Below are positions 19,725-29,125 of a stretch of DNA of 64,000 nucleotides, piece by piece (positions within the stretch are counted from its first letter, which is position 1; each line of letters opens with the position of its first letter). The notes beneath the pieces are model-generated. The model did not search any database. It was given only the letters and a program-made list of their open reading frames with translations, and had not been told where the DNA came from. This DNA is from Cenarchaeum symbiont of Oopsacas minuta (GTDB lineage: Archaea; Thermoproteota; Nitrososphaeria; Nitrososphaerales; Nitrosopumilaceae): the NCBI GenBank assembly GCA_029948415.1, contig JAJIZT010000003.1:101429-165428 (forward strand), written 5' to 3'. A program made the position numbers and the translations under genes.

Positions 19725-20063
19725 ATTTTACAATTTAACAAACATTTATCATAAATCCACTAGTTGTATATGAGAAATAATAGTGAGGTGCAAAAGTCTT
19801 TTGATCGACATACTCTCGATCATACATAGACAGTGAGTTGTTTACTTGCACTCGAAAGAAAGAGATCTAAACGTACGTGATAGAATCGTTACAACACAAA
19901 TGGTTTATGTAGAGATCAGAAAAATCAGATACTCTCTCAATCTCCTAAATGATTCATTTTGAATGGCACCAACTATGCGAGAAATTTATGATTTAATAAA
20001 CAAATATCCAACAAGTTGACCTAAACCACAACTGTTTAAATTACATTTTAATCTAGAATAACC
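19725..20063. other. intergenic region upstream of ilvE
   Basis: 339 nt with no credible gene. An 18-codon ATG frame at about 19963 (MAPTMREIYDLINKYP) ends quickly and could be a remnant. An imperfect inverted repeat (GAGGTGCAAAAGT near 19784 and ACTTGCACTCG near 19845) is visible. TATA-like TGTTTAAATTAC (20032-20043) lies about 26 nt before the ilvE ATG. Confidence 0.4.
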
Positions 20064-20978
20064 ATGAAATATGGCAAAAAGATATGGATGAACGGCAGAC
20101 TTGTACCATTCAAAGACGCAAAAGTACACATATTGACTCATGCACTACATTATTCGACTGCAGTCTTTGAAGGAGCACGTTGCTACAAGACACCCAAGGG
20201 TTCTGCAATATTTCGTCTGCCAGAACACGTAAACAGATTGTTCCAATCTGCAAAACTATACTCTATGGACATACCATATACAAAAAAACAAGTAACTGAT
20301 GCAATTGTCAAGACTGTACGGGCTAGCGGATTAGAAGAATGTTATATACGTCCTATAGCATACCTTGGACAAGGATCAGTGGGACTCTTGCCAGAAAATA
20401 TAAACACAGATCTCTCAATTTCATGTGTAGAGTGGAATAAAAAAACACACGTACCAGAAAAGAGTATGGTTACAAAATGCATGATCTCTAGCTGGTTAAA
20501 GATTGATTCGCGCTCACAACCAATGCACGCAAAGAGTGCTGCCAACTATTCCAACGCAATACTTGCACGCACTGAGGCAGTGCGCAATGGATTTGATGAG
20601 GCATTATTATTAAACTATGAAGGTCACGTGGTAGAAGGTACAACAGTGAACCTCTTTATCGTACGCGGAGGTCAGATAATAACTCCGCCAACAAGCTCTG
20701 GCGTTCTAGAAGGTATTACACGTGAGAGCATAATAGAGATGATCGAAGAGGATGGAGGATACGTGAAAGAGGCTTCATTGAGCCGTGCTGACGTATATGG
20801 TGCAGACGAGGCGTTCCTTACTGGAACTGCAGCAGAGATAAATGCTGTAACACAAGTGGACAATATCAAAATAGGCTCTGGAAGATTAGGCTCTATTACT
20901 AAAAAGCTACAAAAACAGTATATCAATGTCACAAGGGGCAGAGATTCACGATTTCTACCTTGGCTACATCATGTGTAA
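20064..20978 (+). CDS. ilvE: branched-chain amino acid aminotransferase
   Basis: 304 residues, fold type IV PLP enzyme. It has the N-terminal HALHYSTAVFEGARCY, the catalytic Lys in PMHAKSAANYSN (about residue 157), the EGTTVNLF motif and the phosphate-binding GVLEGITRESI. It makes valine, leucine and isoleucine from their keto acids with glutamate. ATG start at leaderless distance from a TATA box. Confidence 0.95.
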   Translation: MKYGKKIWMNGRLVPFKDAKVHILTHALHYSTAVFEGARCYKTPKGSAIFRLPEHVNRLFQSAKLYSMDIPYTKKQVTDAIVKTVRASGLEECYIRPIAYLGQGSVGLLPENINTDLSISCVEWNKKTHVPEKSMVTKCMISSWLKIDSRSQPMHAKSAANYSNAILARTEAVRNGFDEALLLNYEGHVVEGTTVNLFIVRGGQIITPPTSSGVLEGITRESIIEMIEEDGGYVKEASLSRADVYGADEAFLTGTAAEINAVTQVDNIKIGSGRLGSITKKLQKQYINVTRGRDSRFLPWLHHV

Positions 20979-21009
20979 GTTTTTTTAAAGGTGTTTTCTA
21001 TGGTACACC

Positions 21010-21171
21010 ATGGACTGTTCTACAAATTTATCACAAAAAATATGCTGGTTTTGTAACAAAGGCAGACACAATGAATGTATGAAAAAAATTCCTACAAGTG
21101 CACATACTGAAGGACCACATGATTGTACGTTTGATACGGTTATGGTAGAATGTAAATGTCCTCATAACTGA
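21010..21171 (+). CDS. 53-residue Cys-rich protein
   Basis: Reads MDCSTNLSQKICWFCNKGRH, then NECMKKIPTSAHTEGPHD, then a tail with VECKCPHN. Seven Cys and several His suggest a small metal-binding module. A TTTTTTAAAG box (about 20980-20990) precedes the ATG by about 26 nt, and the stop is 6 nt before the exonuclease-like gene, so it is likely a real leaderless first cistron. No family recognised. Confidence 0.6.
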   Translation: MDCSTNLSQKICWFCNKGRHNECMKKIPTSAHTEGPHDCTFDTVMVECKCPHN

Positions 21172-21177
21172 TGCTAT

Positions 21178-21858
21178 ATGACAAAACTGTTTCTAGATAT
21201 CGAGAGTGCACCAAATATGGAAAAGGAAGAATTTTTTGCAGCAAAACATGATATTGAATCTAACACTTTGACCAATAGAACCGATCCTAACAGATACTGG
21301 AAATATGCTGCAGGTGCCTTGAACCCATACGAGGGCAAGGTCATATTTATCGCGTATAAAATATCTCCGTATGGCTACATACGGCACCTAAAAGAGTGGG
21401 AGGACGGCGAAGAGGTGATACTAGAGAAACTCTATAATGTCATATGCAAAGTAAAACAAGAACGGCTCGAGTTCGTAGGTCATAACATATGTGGATTTGA
21501 TCTGCCATTTTTGTATGGAAGAATGTTACATCATAAAATTGATACACCAAAGAGACTCTATTACTATATGCAAAAGACTGCATCGATGGACTTTTTACAG
21601 ATGCATCTACCATTAAATGATTTTCACATAAAAGGTCTAAGGCATGATGCACTTGCTCGGGCGTACGGCCTGCCCATAAAAGAGACCACTGGGGATGTTG
21701 AATATCTACATTATTTTCGTGGAGAGTTTGAAAAGATAGTCCAATATTCTGAGAGAGAATTTATCTATGCGGATTTGTATAACAAAATGATAAAAGATGG
21801 AATGGTATCAAAAAAAGTCTTAATGAATGCTATAAAAGAAAATGATATCTCTGAATAA
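21178..21858 (+). CDS. predicted DEDD 3'-5' exonuclease-like protein
   Basis: 226 residues. LFLDIESAP supplies the first Asp-x-Glu of an RNase H-like DEDD exonuclease. VGHNICGFDLPFLYGR gives the second motif (GHN..FD). A later region with HDALARAYGLP and YSEREFIYADLYN supplies a candidate third motif. It resembles stand-alone PolB-type proofreading exonuclease domains. The substrate is unknown. It probably shares a transcript with the Cys-rich gene 6 nt upstream. Confidence 0.7.
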   Translation: MTKLFLDIESAPNMEKEEFFAAKHDIESNTLTNRTDPNRYWKYAAGALNPYEGKVIFIAYKISPYGYIRHLKEWEDGEEVILEKLYNVICKVKQERLEFVGHNICGFDLPFLYGRMLHHKIDTPKRLYYYMQKTASMDFLQMHLPLNDFHIKGLRHDALARAYGLPIKETTGDVEYLHYFRGEFEKIVQYSEREFIYADLYNKMIKDGMVSKKVLMNAIKENDISE

Positions 21859-21905
21859 TATACGATGGCAAAATTATTTATTTACAAACATTATTCATAT
21901 TTTAC

Positions 21906-22256
21906 ATGAAGGATGTTGAAATCTCCCTTGATACAATAAATATACAACCTCAAAAACAGATCCACGGTACTATACGGACAAGTTATCGTGGGAGATATGA
22001 TGGAATTGTAATAAACACACAGATTTTGGATTCAAATGAACTCTTGGAATATGATACATGTAACGGCAAGAATATAGAAAAAAGTGTTACTAGACTTTTC
22101 ATACCAAGAGATCTGATACAAGAGGGCGTAGCAGAGTTTACTGCATTTATTAGATTTGAACCAAAAAAAACACACGATGTAAAATTTCGTGTATCAATTA
22201 TAGAACAACACAAAGAAGTCGAAAGCAATCATATCTTTGCAAAATATTCTATCTAG
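21906..22256 (+). CDS. hypothetical beta-rich protein
   Basis: 116 residues, no signal peptide, predicted mainly beta strand (DVEISLDTINIQPQKQIHGT, then alternating polar/apolar segments to the end). It has the look of a single beta-sandwich domain, but I recognise no family. Its stop overlaps by 4 nt the stop of the convergent cupredoxin gene. TATA-like AAAATTATTTATT (21870-21882) precedes it. Confidence 0.55.
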   Translation: MKDVEISLDTINIQPQKQIHGTIRTSYRGRYDGIVINTQILDSNELLEYDTCNGKNIEKSVTRLFIPRDLIQEGVAEFTAFIRFEPKKTHDVKFRVSIIEQHKEVESNHIFAKYSI

Positions 22257-22720
22257 AAACGTTGTTTTGTTATCTCTAGAGTTCCCTTCATCCACGGATG
22301 CGGTTCGCAGTGGTATTCTATATGACCTACATCGGTAAATGTAAACTCATAGACATCATCTGGTTTTAGTACTCCAGATGATCCAAAGTCCCCACTATAG
22401 CTGTCAGAATATCTGTGATCAGGAGTAACTGTATGTGCAATATCGTCTGCATTTTTCCACACAACATGGTTGTCTACACCTAGCTGTATGTTTACAAGCT
22501 TTGGAATGTAATTGTCTTTTTGATCTTCACTAGCAGACCCTGGTATGATCTCTATTATGTTTTCTGGAAAGCTTGGATGTAGTATATGTTCATCTACGGA
22601 GGGTTTTTCAAGCGACTCTGGCAGATAATAACTCTGATAAAAGATAATGGCAACTGACACACCAACAATGACGGTAATTATTCCAATTCCATATGCATTA
22701 CTGTTTCTAGATTCACTCAA
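22253..22720 (-). CDS. membrane-anchored blue copper (plastocyanin-like) protein
   Basis: 155 residues. An N-terminal helix (about 10-30) anchors or exports the protein. The cupredoxin domain (about 60-155) has all type 1 copper ligands: His96 in DIAHTV, Cys138, His141 and Met144 in YHCEPHPWM. Thaumarchaea use many such proteins as extracellular electron carriers; the partner is unknown. Convergent with the hypothetical gene at 21906. Confidence 0.9.
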   Translation of the reverse strand: MSESRNSNAYGIGIITVIVGVSVAIIFYQSYYLPESLEKPSVDEHILHPSFPENIIEIIPGSASEDQKDNYIPKLVNIQLGVDNHVVWKNADDIAHTVTPDHRYSDSYSGDFGSSGVLKPDDVYEFTFTDVGHIEYHCEPHPWMKGTLEITKQRF

Positions 22721-22760
22721 CTGTCCATATTTTGAATAAAAGTCTTATAAGTTTAATGTG

Positions 22761-23592
22761 GTATGAGGTTAGCTACTCTGCATTTTTGTGCGTAAATACA
22801 TCTATGTGCATTGTTTTTAAGTATTCCGTGCTTTTTTGCGTATTATTGTTTAGCGTTCGCTATGTGTGGTTTTCTCATTAAATGGAGAGAGACATACATC
22901 TATTCGGGACATTATTCCCACAACCATCTTCGTCCAATAGTATGTGAAAGATATGCTGCAAGTATCACATAGCCTGAACCTTGTGGTATTTTTTACACAT
23001 TTGTTCAAATACAGGTGCATCATGACGTCTTCCATCAGTAACCATATGTGATACAATTATACCATTTTTTGCTCTCACAATGTCTAATTTACGATAATCA
23101 CGCCTAGAACTAGACCTTTTTTGCATCTAACCATGTACGTTGACCATTTATTGCAAATCCAGTAGAATCTCCAGAGTACCTTTCATACCAGGTCTGCTGA
23201 TGTATCTATGTGATAAAATCTTCTCGAATTCTACAAAAAGATGCATGTAATGCCAGATCTTGAAGGTACTTTTTTTTAAGTAGAGGGATTCTAGTAATTT
23301 TGGTGAGTCTTTTAGATAGTCTAAAAGTTCATCGAATGACAGCTGACGCATTGTCTTAAAGACAAGGCAGGTTGCCATTCCAGTGGGGTCAAAGCCATGT
23401 TGTTCTAACGGATTTGTTTTCCATGGCTTTGTCCCTTGTTTTCATAGATGCTGTGATCAACATATTTTGTGTTCTGTCGAATTCTCCTTTTCGTCTGTGC
23501 TTTGATAATTTCATTAAAATTGATTTGATCTACTGATCAAAAGTTTTTTCGGTCGTATGAAACCATGATCTAAAAGTTTTACAGTGGATTTT
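22761..23592. mobile_element. decayed IS remnant with IS5-like transposase fragments on the minus strand
   Basis: It starts with the terminal sequence GTATGAGGTTAGCT (22761-22774). The first 170 bp match, in inverse, the remnant at 37446-37659. On the minus strand between about 22870 and 23400, broken frames show DSTGFAINGQRTW, IVSHMVTDGRRHDAPVFEQM (in parts) and MRQLSFDELLDYLKDSP, typical of an IS5-like DDE transposase. Stops and frameshifts show it is dead. Confidence 0.65.
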
Positions 23593-24835
23593 ACTTGGTT
23601 GCATAACCTGCCTAAATATCATATAGACAGAATTCAAACCTAAACAAATAGATCACCCCATGATTATGGGTTATTGATGAAACAAACCACATCAGGAATG
23701 ATCCACGTTGAATACGATGGTATTGTTTACTGTACGGATTTCAGCGGACATGTGTGCAATCAGGAGGTTCTGCATACATGGCCGATAGTAAATACGTCAA
23801 ATGGGGGCACGCATCTAACCATTCAAAAATCCAAATCTTGGAAAACACAAGTAAATAAAGGAAAGAATGGAAGGCGATTTGAATATTCGGATAAACTATT
23901 TGAGAGTCTTGCAATAATCAAAACATACACGAGTATCTCATATAGAGCGTGTCAAGGAATTGCACAGAATGTTCTAGGTTCAAATGCTCCAGATCATACC
24001 ACAATATGTCGCAGAATAAATGCACTAAAAATAAATACACCTGAAAGAGTTCAACAACCATCTGATCAGTTAAAAGATATCTATCTTGCAATAGATGGTA
24101 GTGGCATAAAACCAAATGAGCGAGGTGAATGGATACGTGACAAATGGAAGATACGGCGCGGATTTATCAAGATACATTTTCTCATAAATGTTAAAACTCG
24201 AAAAATTGTCTCTTTTACAGTCACCACAGAGGAGAAAACAGACAGCTCGCAATTCTCTATCTTGTTAAAGGCAGCATCCAAGATAGCATCCACGACAGCT
24301 GCGGATAAACACAATATCGTACTGTATGGAGATGGTGCGTATGATACAAACGCCGATTTTAACCGCTGCCAAAAGCTTGGCATTAAACCTGCGATAAAGG
24401 TTCGATCAAATTCTGCACTTCATGCTGGTCGTTATGCACGTAACGATGCGGTCCGTGAGCAGCTTGGAGGAGATAAAGCATCTTGCATTTACTCCAAATG
24501 ATGCAATGTTAAAAAACCAAGCAGAGTGGAAAAAACGTGTTAAATATGGTCAACGTTGGATAATTGAGGTAGTGTTTTCTGCATTTAAGAGAGTATTTGG
24601 GGATTCTGTCATGTCAAGAAAATGGGATCACATTGTGCAAGAGCTTCGATTAAAGGTATGGGTTTACAACATGTTTTGTGATGCCAGTTTGAGTACACCT
24701 TGATGAGAAAACGCGTATCTATCTGACTATTGTTCTTATTTTGTACCGTATTGTTTGTTTTCATTGGATTATTGTACTTTGGTGACACATTTTTGCTGGT
24801 ATGAGTTAAGGCGATCAAAAGTTGTGCAACTAAGT
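23593..24835 (+). mobile_element. IS5-like insertion sequence, copy 1 (called IS-A here)
   Basis: Imperfect terminal inverted repeats ACTTGGTTGCATAAC (left) and GTTGTGCAACTAAGT (right) bound 1,243 bp. Related sequence occurs at 36149-36378 (left-end fragment), 42752-43941 (second copy) and 53376-53631 (inverted left-end fragment), so it is a multi-copy family in this genome. It ends 97 bp before the restriction-modification operon. Confidence 0.85.
23674..24703 (+). pseudogene. IS5-like transposase, two overlapping frames
   Basis: The first frame (275 residues, from 23674) carries DDE residues in AIDGSGIK and YGDGAYDTNADF. The second (from about 24422 to 24703) carries the Glu in QRWIIEVVFSAFKR. 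The frames overlap around 24465-24480 at CTTGGAGGAGATAAAG; removing one G would join them. Either this is an inactivating indel or, less likely, programmed frameshifting. The second copy has a different indel at the same place. Confidence 0.75.
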
Positions 24836-24931
24836 AACCAAGTAGTATATTTGGATCAATTTGTTGGTGACTATGTGCCAATATGTCTGTATAAACAAGG
24901 TTAAAATCATTAAATTTTAATATCAAAAAGT

Positions 24932-25990
24932 ATGTTATCAAGTAAGATGTCGATGTTGCAGACTCATCTCATCACAAAAAAAGAATGCTTTGAATTAAAA
25001 AGTCGAAGATATATAGGGAATAAATCAAAATTAATTAAATTTATCAAAGATGCAGTATATGAAAATTGTGGCCATATTGAATCTTTTTGTGACATATTTG
25101 CAGGGACGGGATCTGTATCACAAGCATTTAATGATTCTGAGACAAAAATATTATCGAATGATTATTTGTTAAGTAATTATTATGCACTACGTACTTTCTT
25201 ATTTCACGATGATTCATATTTTGAATCAATTGTAGATAAAATCAATTATTTGAATTTATTGAAACCATCTAGCAACAATTATTTTTCTATAAGATATGGG
25301 GGAACTTTTTTTACGAAAAACAATGCAATAAAAATTGGTACAATTAGAAATGCGATCAACAGAATTACGAAAAATCAACAAGAAAAAGAAATTCTCATAA
25401 CATCGTTGGTATACGCTATGGATAAATTAGCAAATACCGTTGGGCATTATGATGCATATAGGAAAGAATGTGATTGTATAAAAGCCATTAAATTAAAACC
25501 ACCACAACTTGAAAAAAAAAATAAGAATCACTTGAATCAGGTTTTACAAGAAGATGCAAACGTGTTGATAAAAAATGTATATTCTGATGTCATATATTTA
25601 GATCCTCCATATAATTCTAGACAGTATTGTGATGCATATCATTTATTAGAAAATCTATCTTTATGGGAAAAACCAAAAACATTTGGTAAAGCACAAAAAA
25701 TGAATCGAGATGGCATGAAAAGTGAATACTGTCTAAAAAATGCTACATCTGCATTTTATGATCTTGTTATAAATGCACGTTGTAAACATATTTTCTTATC
25801 GTATAATAACACTGGAAATTTACGTAACGCAAGATCAAATGCACGAATTAACGACAATGATATTATCAAAATACTTAGAAAAAAAGGTAGACTCAGAATA
25901 TTTGAATCCAAACATAAAGAATTTACAACTGGTAAAAGTTATTCCACATCAGATCACACTGAAAGATTGTTTTGGTGCATGGTGAGATAA
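24932..25990 (+). CDS. DNA adenine-N6 methyltransferase, D12 (Dam) class
   Basis: 352 residues. RRYIGNKSKLI and DIFAGTGSVSQAF form the SAM-binding site, and DPPYNSRQY (from residue 224) is the catalytic motif, in the alpha order of D12-class enzymes. Probably the first gene of a three-gene restriction-modification operon, with the nuclease start 4 nt after its stop. The start could be the ATG at 24932 or 24947; a TATA-like TAAATTTTAAT (24911-24921) favours 24947. More A+T-rich in codon use than the core genes, suggesting transfer. Confidence 0.9.
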   Translation: MLSSKMSMLQTHLITKKECFELKSRRYIGNKSKLIKFIKDAVYENCGHIESFCDIFAGTGSVSQAFNDSETKILSNDYLLSNYYALRTFLFHDDSYFESIVDKINYLNLLKPSSNNYFSIRYGGTFFTKNNAIKIGTIRNAINRITKNQQEKEILITSLVYAMDKLANTVGHYDAYRKECDCIKAIKLKPPQLEKKNKNHLNQVLQEDANVLIKNVYSDVIYLDPPYNSRQYCDAYHLLENLSLWEKPKTFGKAQKMNRDGMKSEYCLKNATSAFYDLVINARCKHIFLSYNNTGNLRNARSNARINDNDIIKILRKKGRLRIFESKHKEFTTGKSYSTSDHTERLFWCMVR

Positions 25991-25994
25991 TAAA

Positions 25995-27782
25995 ATGAAG
26001 CCATGGTCTATATCTACAACCATACGTAATCCAGAAAGAATAATTCGATTTCTTCATACATTAAGTCGTTTAGAAAATGAATTATTTGATTCTAAGACTC
26101 AATTAAAATTTCAAATAATGTTGATACAAGACAAAAATTACAGACCGTCAATTATGACAGAACGTGAAAATAATATATACGATGATCCTAATATGGCATT
26201 TACATATAATGATGCTAAAAATATTTTTGAAAAACAGAATTATAATGATCCTCCAATAAGGGGAAGAACTTCATTTTCACCATTAGTAAAAATGGGTCTT
26301 TGTATAGGATCTCCGAAAATCAAAATCAAACTAACACATTTTGGAAAAAATTTTTTGTCTAGATCAGAAGATATGGGAGAATATTTTTTCAATTATTTCT
26401 TAAAATGGCAGCTGCCAAATCCAGTAGAAACCACAATAAAAGGATATGATATTAAACCATTTTTAGGAATGCTGCATTTGATAAAAAATGTAAATGATGC
26501 TTGTATCGCAATAAACAAAAAAGCCAATGGTATAAGTAATGAAGAATTTGACATATTTGTACCAACGCTTGTAACATATAAAGACATTCAAAGCCAAGTT
26601 CAAGAAATTATGACGTATAGAAAATGTAAAACTAGAGAAGAAAGAAAAAAATATCAAAAAATATTTGTTTATAAATTTATGATGAACGATGAAAAACCAA
26701 ACGATGTTAATCTTGAAAAAATGATCAAAAATTTACATGATTATGGAGATAATGCAATACGATATTTTCGAATGACGAAATATATTCGAATCCGAGGTAA
26801 CGGAAATTTTGTGGATCTTGAGCCAAGAAGAAATATTGAAATAACAGAATTGCTGAATTCTTATAATGCATCTACAGATAAATTTGACAGTAATGATGCA
26901 TATGTAGAATATCTAGGGGATCAGACCAAACCTACATTACCGTGGAACACCGATCCAATTTTGCAGAAAATAAATGTCAATCTCATGACAGAAATTTCAA
27001 AGATGGGAACTCAGATGTCAAAATTTGGTATAGATAAACCAATAATGCCAGAAGTTAAAAATATTACTATGCAACAACAAAACCATAATTTAAGAGAATA
27101 TTTAGTTACATTACAAAAAATTATTTTATATCGGGATATGAACGACGTTAACAATGTATCTAAGTGCATTGATAATTTAGCAAATATTTACCAAAAAAAT
27201 ACAAAGCACAGTATAGAACTGGAGAAGCAAACTGCATTAGCTTTTATGGCGTTAAATGATTCTAATAAAATAAAACCAAATTATCCTGTTGGAGATGACG
27301 GTGAACCAACATTTACTGCTCCAGGAGGAATGGCAGATTTGGAATGTTATTATAATAATTTTAACATGATATGTGAGGTTACAATGTTAAAAGATAGGAC
27401 TCAATGGATAAATGAGGGACAACCTGTTATGAGACATCTTAGAGAATTTGAGGATGCAAACAATAATAAAAATTCTTATTGTTTATTTATTGCACCAAAA
27501 ATACACGAAGATACAGCAGAAACATTTGAAATTGCTATACGTCACGGTTATAAAAGAAAATCACAAAAAATAATACCAATTACAATAAGAACGTTTACCA
27601 AATTATTACATATTTTAAAATCATATAAAAAGAAAAATAACAATCAACCAATACCACATTTGCAATTGATGATACTATATGATATTTTGATAGAATTGAT
27701 AAAAAAATCAAAAGATTCTACAGATTGGGTACAAAACAAAATACCTGAAGCTATAGAAGACTGGGGAGTTAATTTGGAATGA
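25995..27782 (+). CDS. type IIS restriction endonuclease, AlwI/PleI/BstNBI family
   Basis: 595 residues. The N-terminus MKPWSISTTIRNPERIIRFL is the hallmark of this family, whose known members recognise GGATC, GAGTC or GASTC and cut a few bases to one side. The nuclease core lies near the C-terminus: GDDGEPTFTAPGG, Asp448 and Glu450 in MADLECYY, and Glu461 in ICEVTMLKDR, fitting a PD-(D/E)xK-like centre. It lies between two methylases and overlaps the second by 4 nt. The exact site cannot be read from the protein. Confidence 0.88.
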   Translation: MKPWSISTTIRNPERIIRFLHTLSRLENELFDSKTQLKFQIMLIQDKNYRPSIMTERENNIYDDPNMAFTYNDAKNIFEKQNYNDPPIRGRTSFSPLVKMGLCIGSPKIKIKLTHFGKNFLSRSEDMGEYFFNYFLKWQLPNPVETTIKGYDIKPFLGMLHLIKNVNDACIAINKKANGISNEEFDIFVPTLVTYKDIQSQVQEIMTYRKCKTREERKKYQKIFVYKFMMNDEKPNDVNLEKMIKNLHDYGDNAIRYFRMTKYIRIRGNGNFVDLEPRRNIEITELLNSYNASTDKFDSNDAYVEYLGDQTKPTLPWNTDPILQKINVNLMTEISKMGTQMSKFGIDKPIMPEVKNITMQQQNHNLREYLVTLQKIILYRDMNDVNNVSKCIDNLANIYQKNTKHSIELEKQTALAFMALNDSNKIKPNYPVGDDGEPTFTAPGGMADLECYYNNFNMICEVTMLKDRTQWINEGQPVMRHLREFEDANNNKNSYCLFIAPKIHEDTAETFEIAIRHGYKRKSQKIIPITIRTFTKLLHILKSYKKKNNNQPIPHLQLMILYDILIELIKKSKDSTDWVQNKIPEAIEDWGVNLE

Positions 27783-28591
27783 GTACAATGAAAATTAGAC
27801 ATATTTACTCTGGAGATTGTATAAATGTCATGAAAAAATTACCCATTAGTTCAGTAGATTTGATTTTTTCAGATCCTCCATACAATCTGTCAGGAAAAAA
27901 TCTAAGTTTAATAGGAAATAAAACAGGGGGAGATTATTATAAAATTAATGAAAAATGGGACAAAATGACAGAAAAAGATTATACTGTATTTACAAATTCG
28001 TGGATAAAACATTCATATGATTTACTTAAACCATCTGGATCAATTTACATATGTTGTACATTACATAACATTAATAATATTTTGAATGCTGTTAAAAAAA
28101 CAAAAATAAATGTTAAACATATCATAACGTGGTATAAAACAAATGCAATGCCAAGTATTACAAAAAGATCATTTACTCACTCATCAGAATTTTTGGTATA
28201 TGGTGTGAAAAATTCAAAATGGATTTTTAATTACTTTGAATTAAAAAAAATAAATCCTGAAAAACAAAAAAATGGCGATATGAAACAAATGAGGGATGTG
28301 TGGACAATACCCATAACCCAAGGTGTGGAACGATTAAAAAGAAGTGATGGTAGAGCATTACATCCTACACAAAAGCCAGAAGAATTGATAAAAAGAGCAA
28401 TTATAGCTTCCTCAAATAGCGGCGATTTAATTTTTGATCCGTTTATGGGTTCTGGAACAACTGCAGTTGTCGCAGAACGTCTAAAACGAAAATGGATCGG
28501 TGTAGAAAAAAATGCATATTATAGAAGACATGCTATGGAAAGGATCAAGAGATATAAATTGAGAAAAGTTAAACCATTAATCGATATTTAG
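27779..28591 (+). CDS. DNA adenine-N6 methyltransferase, beta class
   Basis: 270 residues. Catalytic DPPY at 32-35 precedes the SAM-binding FMGSGTT at about 222-228, the beta-class motif order, and LHPTQKPEEL is the usual linker. ATG overlaps the nuclease stop as ATGA. Two methylases are expected for an asymmetric type IIS site, one for each strand. Same AT-rich codon use as the rest of the operon. Confidence 0.9.
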   Translation: MSTMKIRHIYSGDCINVMKKLPISSVDLIFSDPPYNLSGKNLSLIGNKTGGDYYKINEKWDKMTEKDYTVFTNSWIKHSYDLLKPSGSIYICCTLHNINNILNAVKKTKINVKHIITWYKTNAMPSITKRSFTHSSEFLVYGVKNSKWIFNYFELKKINPEKQKNGDMKQMRDVWTIPITQGVERLKRSDGRALHPTQKPEELIKRAIIASSNSGDLIFDPFMGSGTTAVVAERLKRKWIGVEKNAYYRRHAMERIKRYKLRKVKPLIDI

Positions 28592-28786
28592 ATGATAACC
28601 AAAATATACAAAATTTGATCTATATTCTATCTCTGATATATAATGGAAATTTATTTGACCTCATTCAGCGATATTTTGTTAGATGTTTTTACATATCTCC
28701 AAAACCATTACAATTTGTTTATGCGCACTTTGCTCTTTCTCAATATCTTGCCGTGATTATATAAAACTACTCAAAATTAGGTTTTA

Positions 28787-28809
28787 TACCCCAAAGCATA
28801 AGTTCGTTT
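28787..28809. repeat. solitary IS630-type terminal repeat
   Basis: TACCCCAAAGCATAAGTTCG matches the terminal inverted repeats of the IS630 element at 34265-35348. No transposase is attached here. Confidence 0.6.
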
Positions 28810-28833
28810 AAAAAATCCAGCACAAATGCATAT

Positions 28834-29013
28834 ACTTGGTTGCATAACTCGAGTTTTTGTACCCAAATCACATCCTGACATTTTCAATACTAGGAAGCTT
28901 ATGCAACAGACTAGGTGGATTTTACTTGGTTGCATAACTCGAGTTTTTATATCAAAATCATACTCTGACATTTTCAATATTAGGAAGCTTATGCAACAGA
29001 CTAGGTGGATTTT
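28834..29013. repeat. tandem pair of 90-bp miniature elements
   Basis: Two units, 28834-28923 and 28924-29013, start ACTTGGTTGCATAACTCGAG and end with GCAACAGACTAGGTGGATT. Unit ends are inverted relative to each other (GGTTGCATAA versus TTATGCAACA), resembling the IS-A terminal repeat. A third copy lies at 43953-44036, beside the right end of IS-A copy 2. Apparent reading frames through the pair are repeat artefacts. Confidence 0.75.
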
Positions 29014-29125
29014 TAGTGCTATTCGTGGAGAGCCCATGCCTAAAAGTAAGGCATATTACAAGTATGAAATTTATCTTGAAACATGGTTGCATACTTGCAA
29101 GAGGTAATATAATTTGAAATCGTAT

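Noticed and set aside
28777-29107. Overlapping frames with internal protein repeats
   Set aside because: They are translations of the tandem 90-bp miniature elements.
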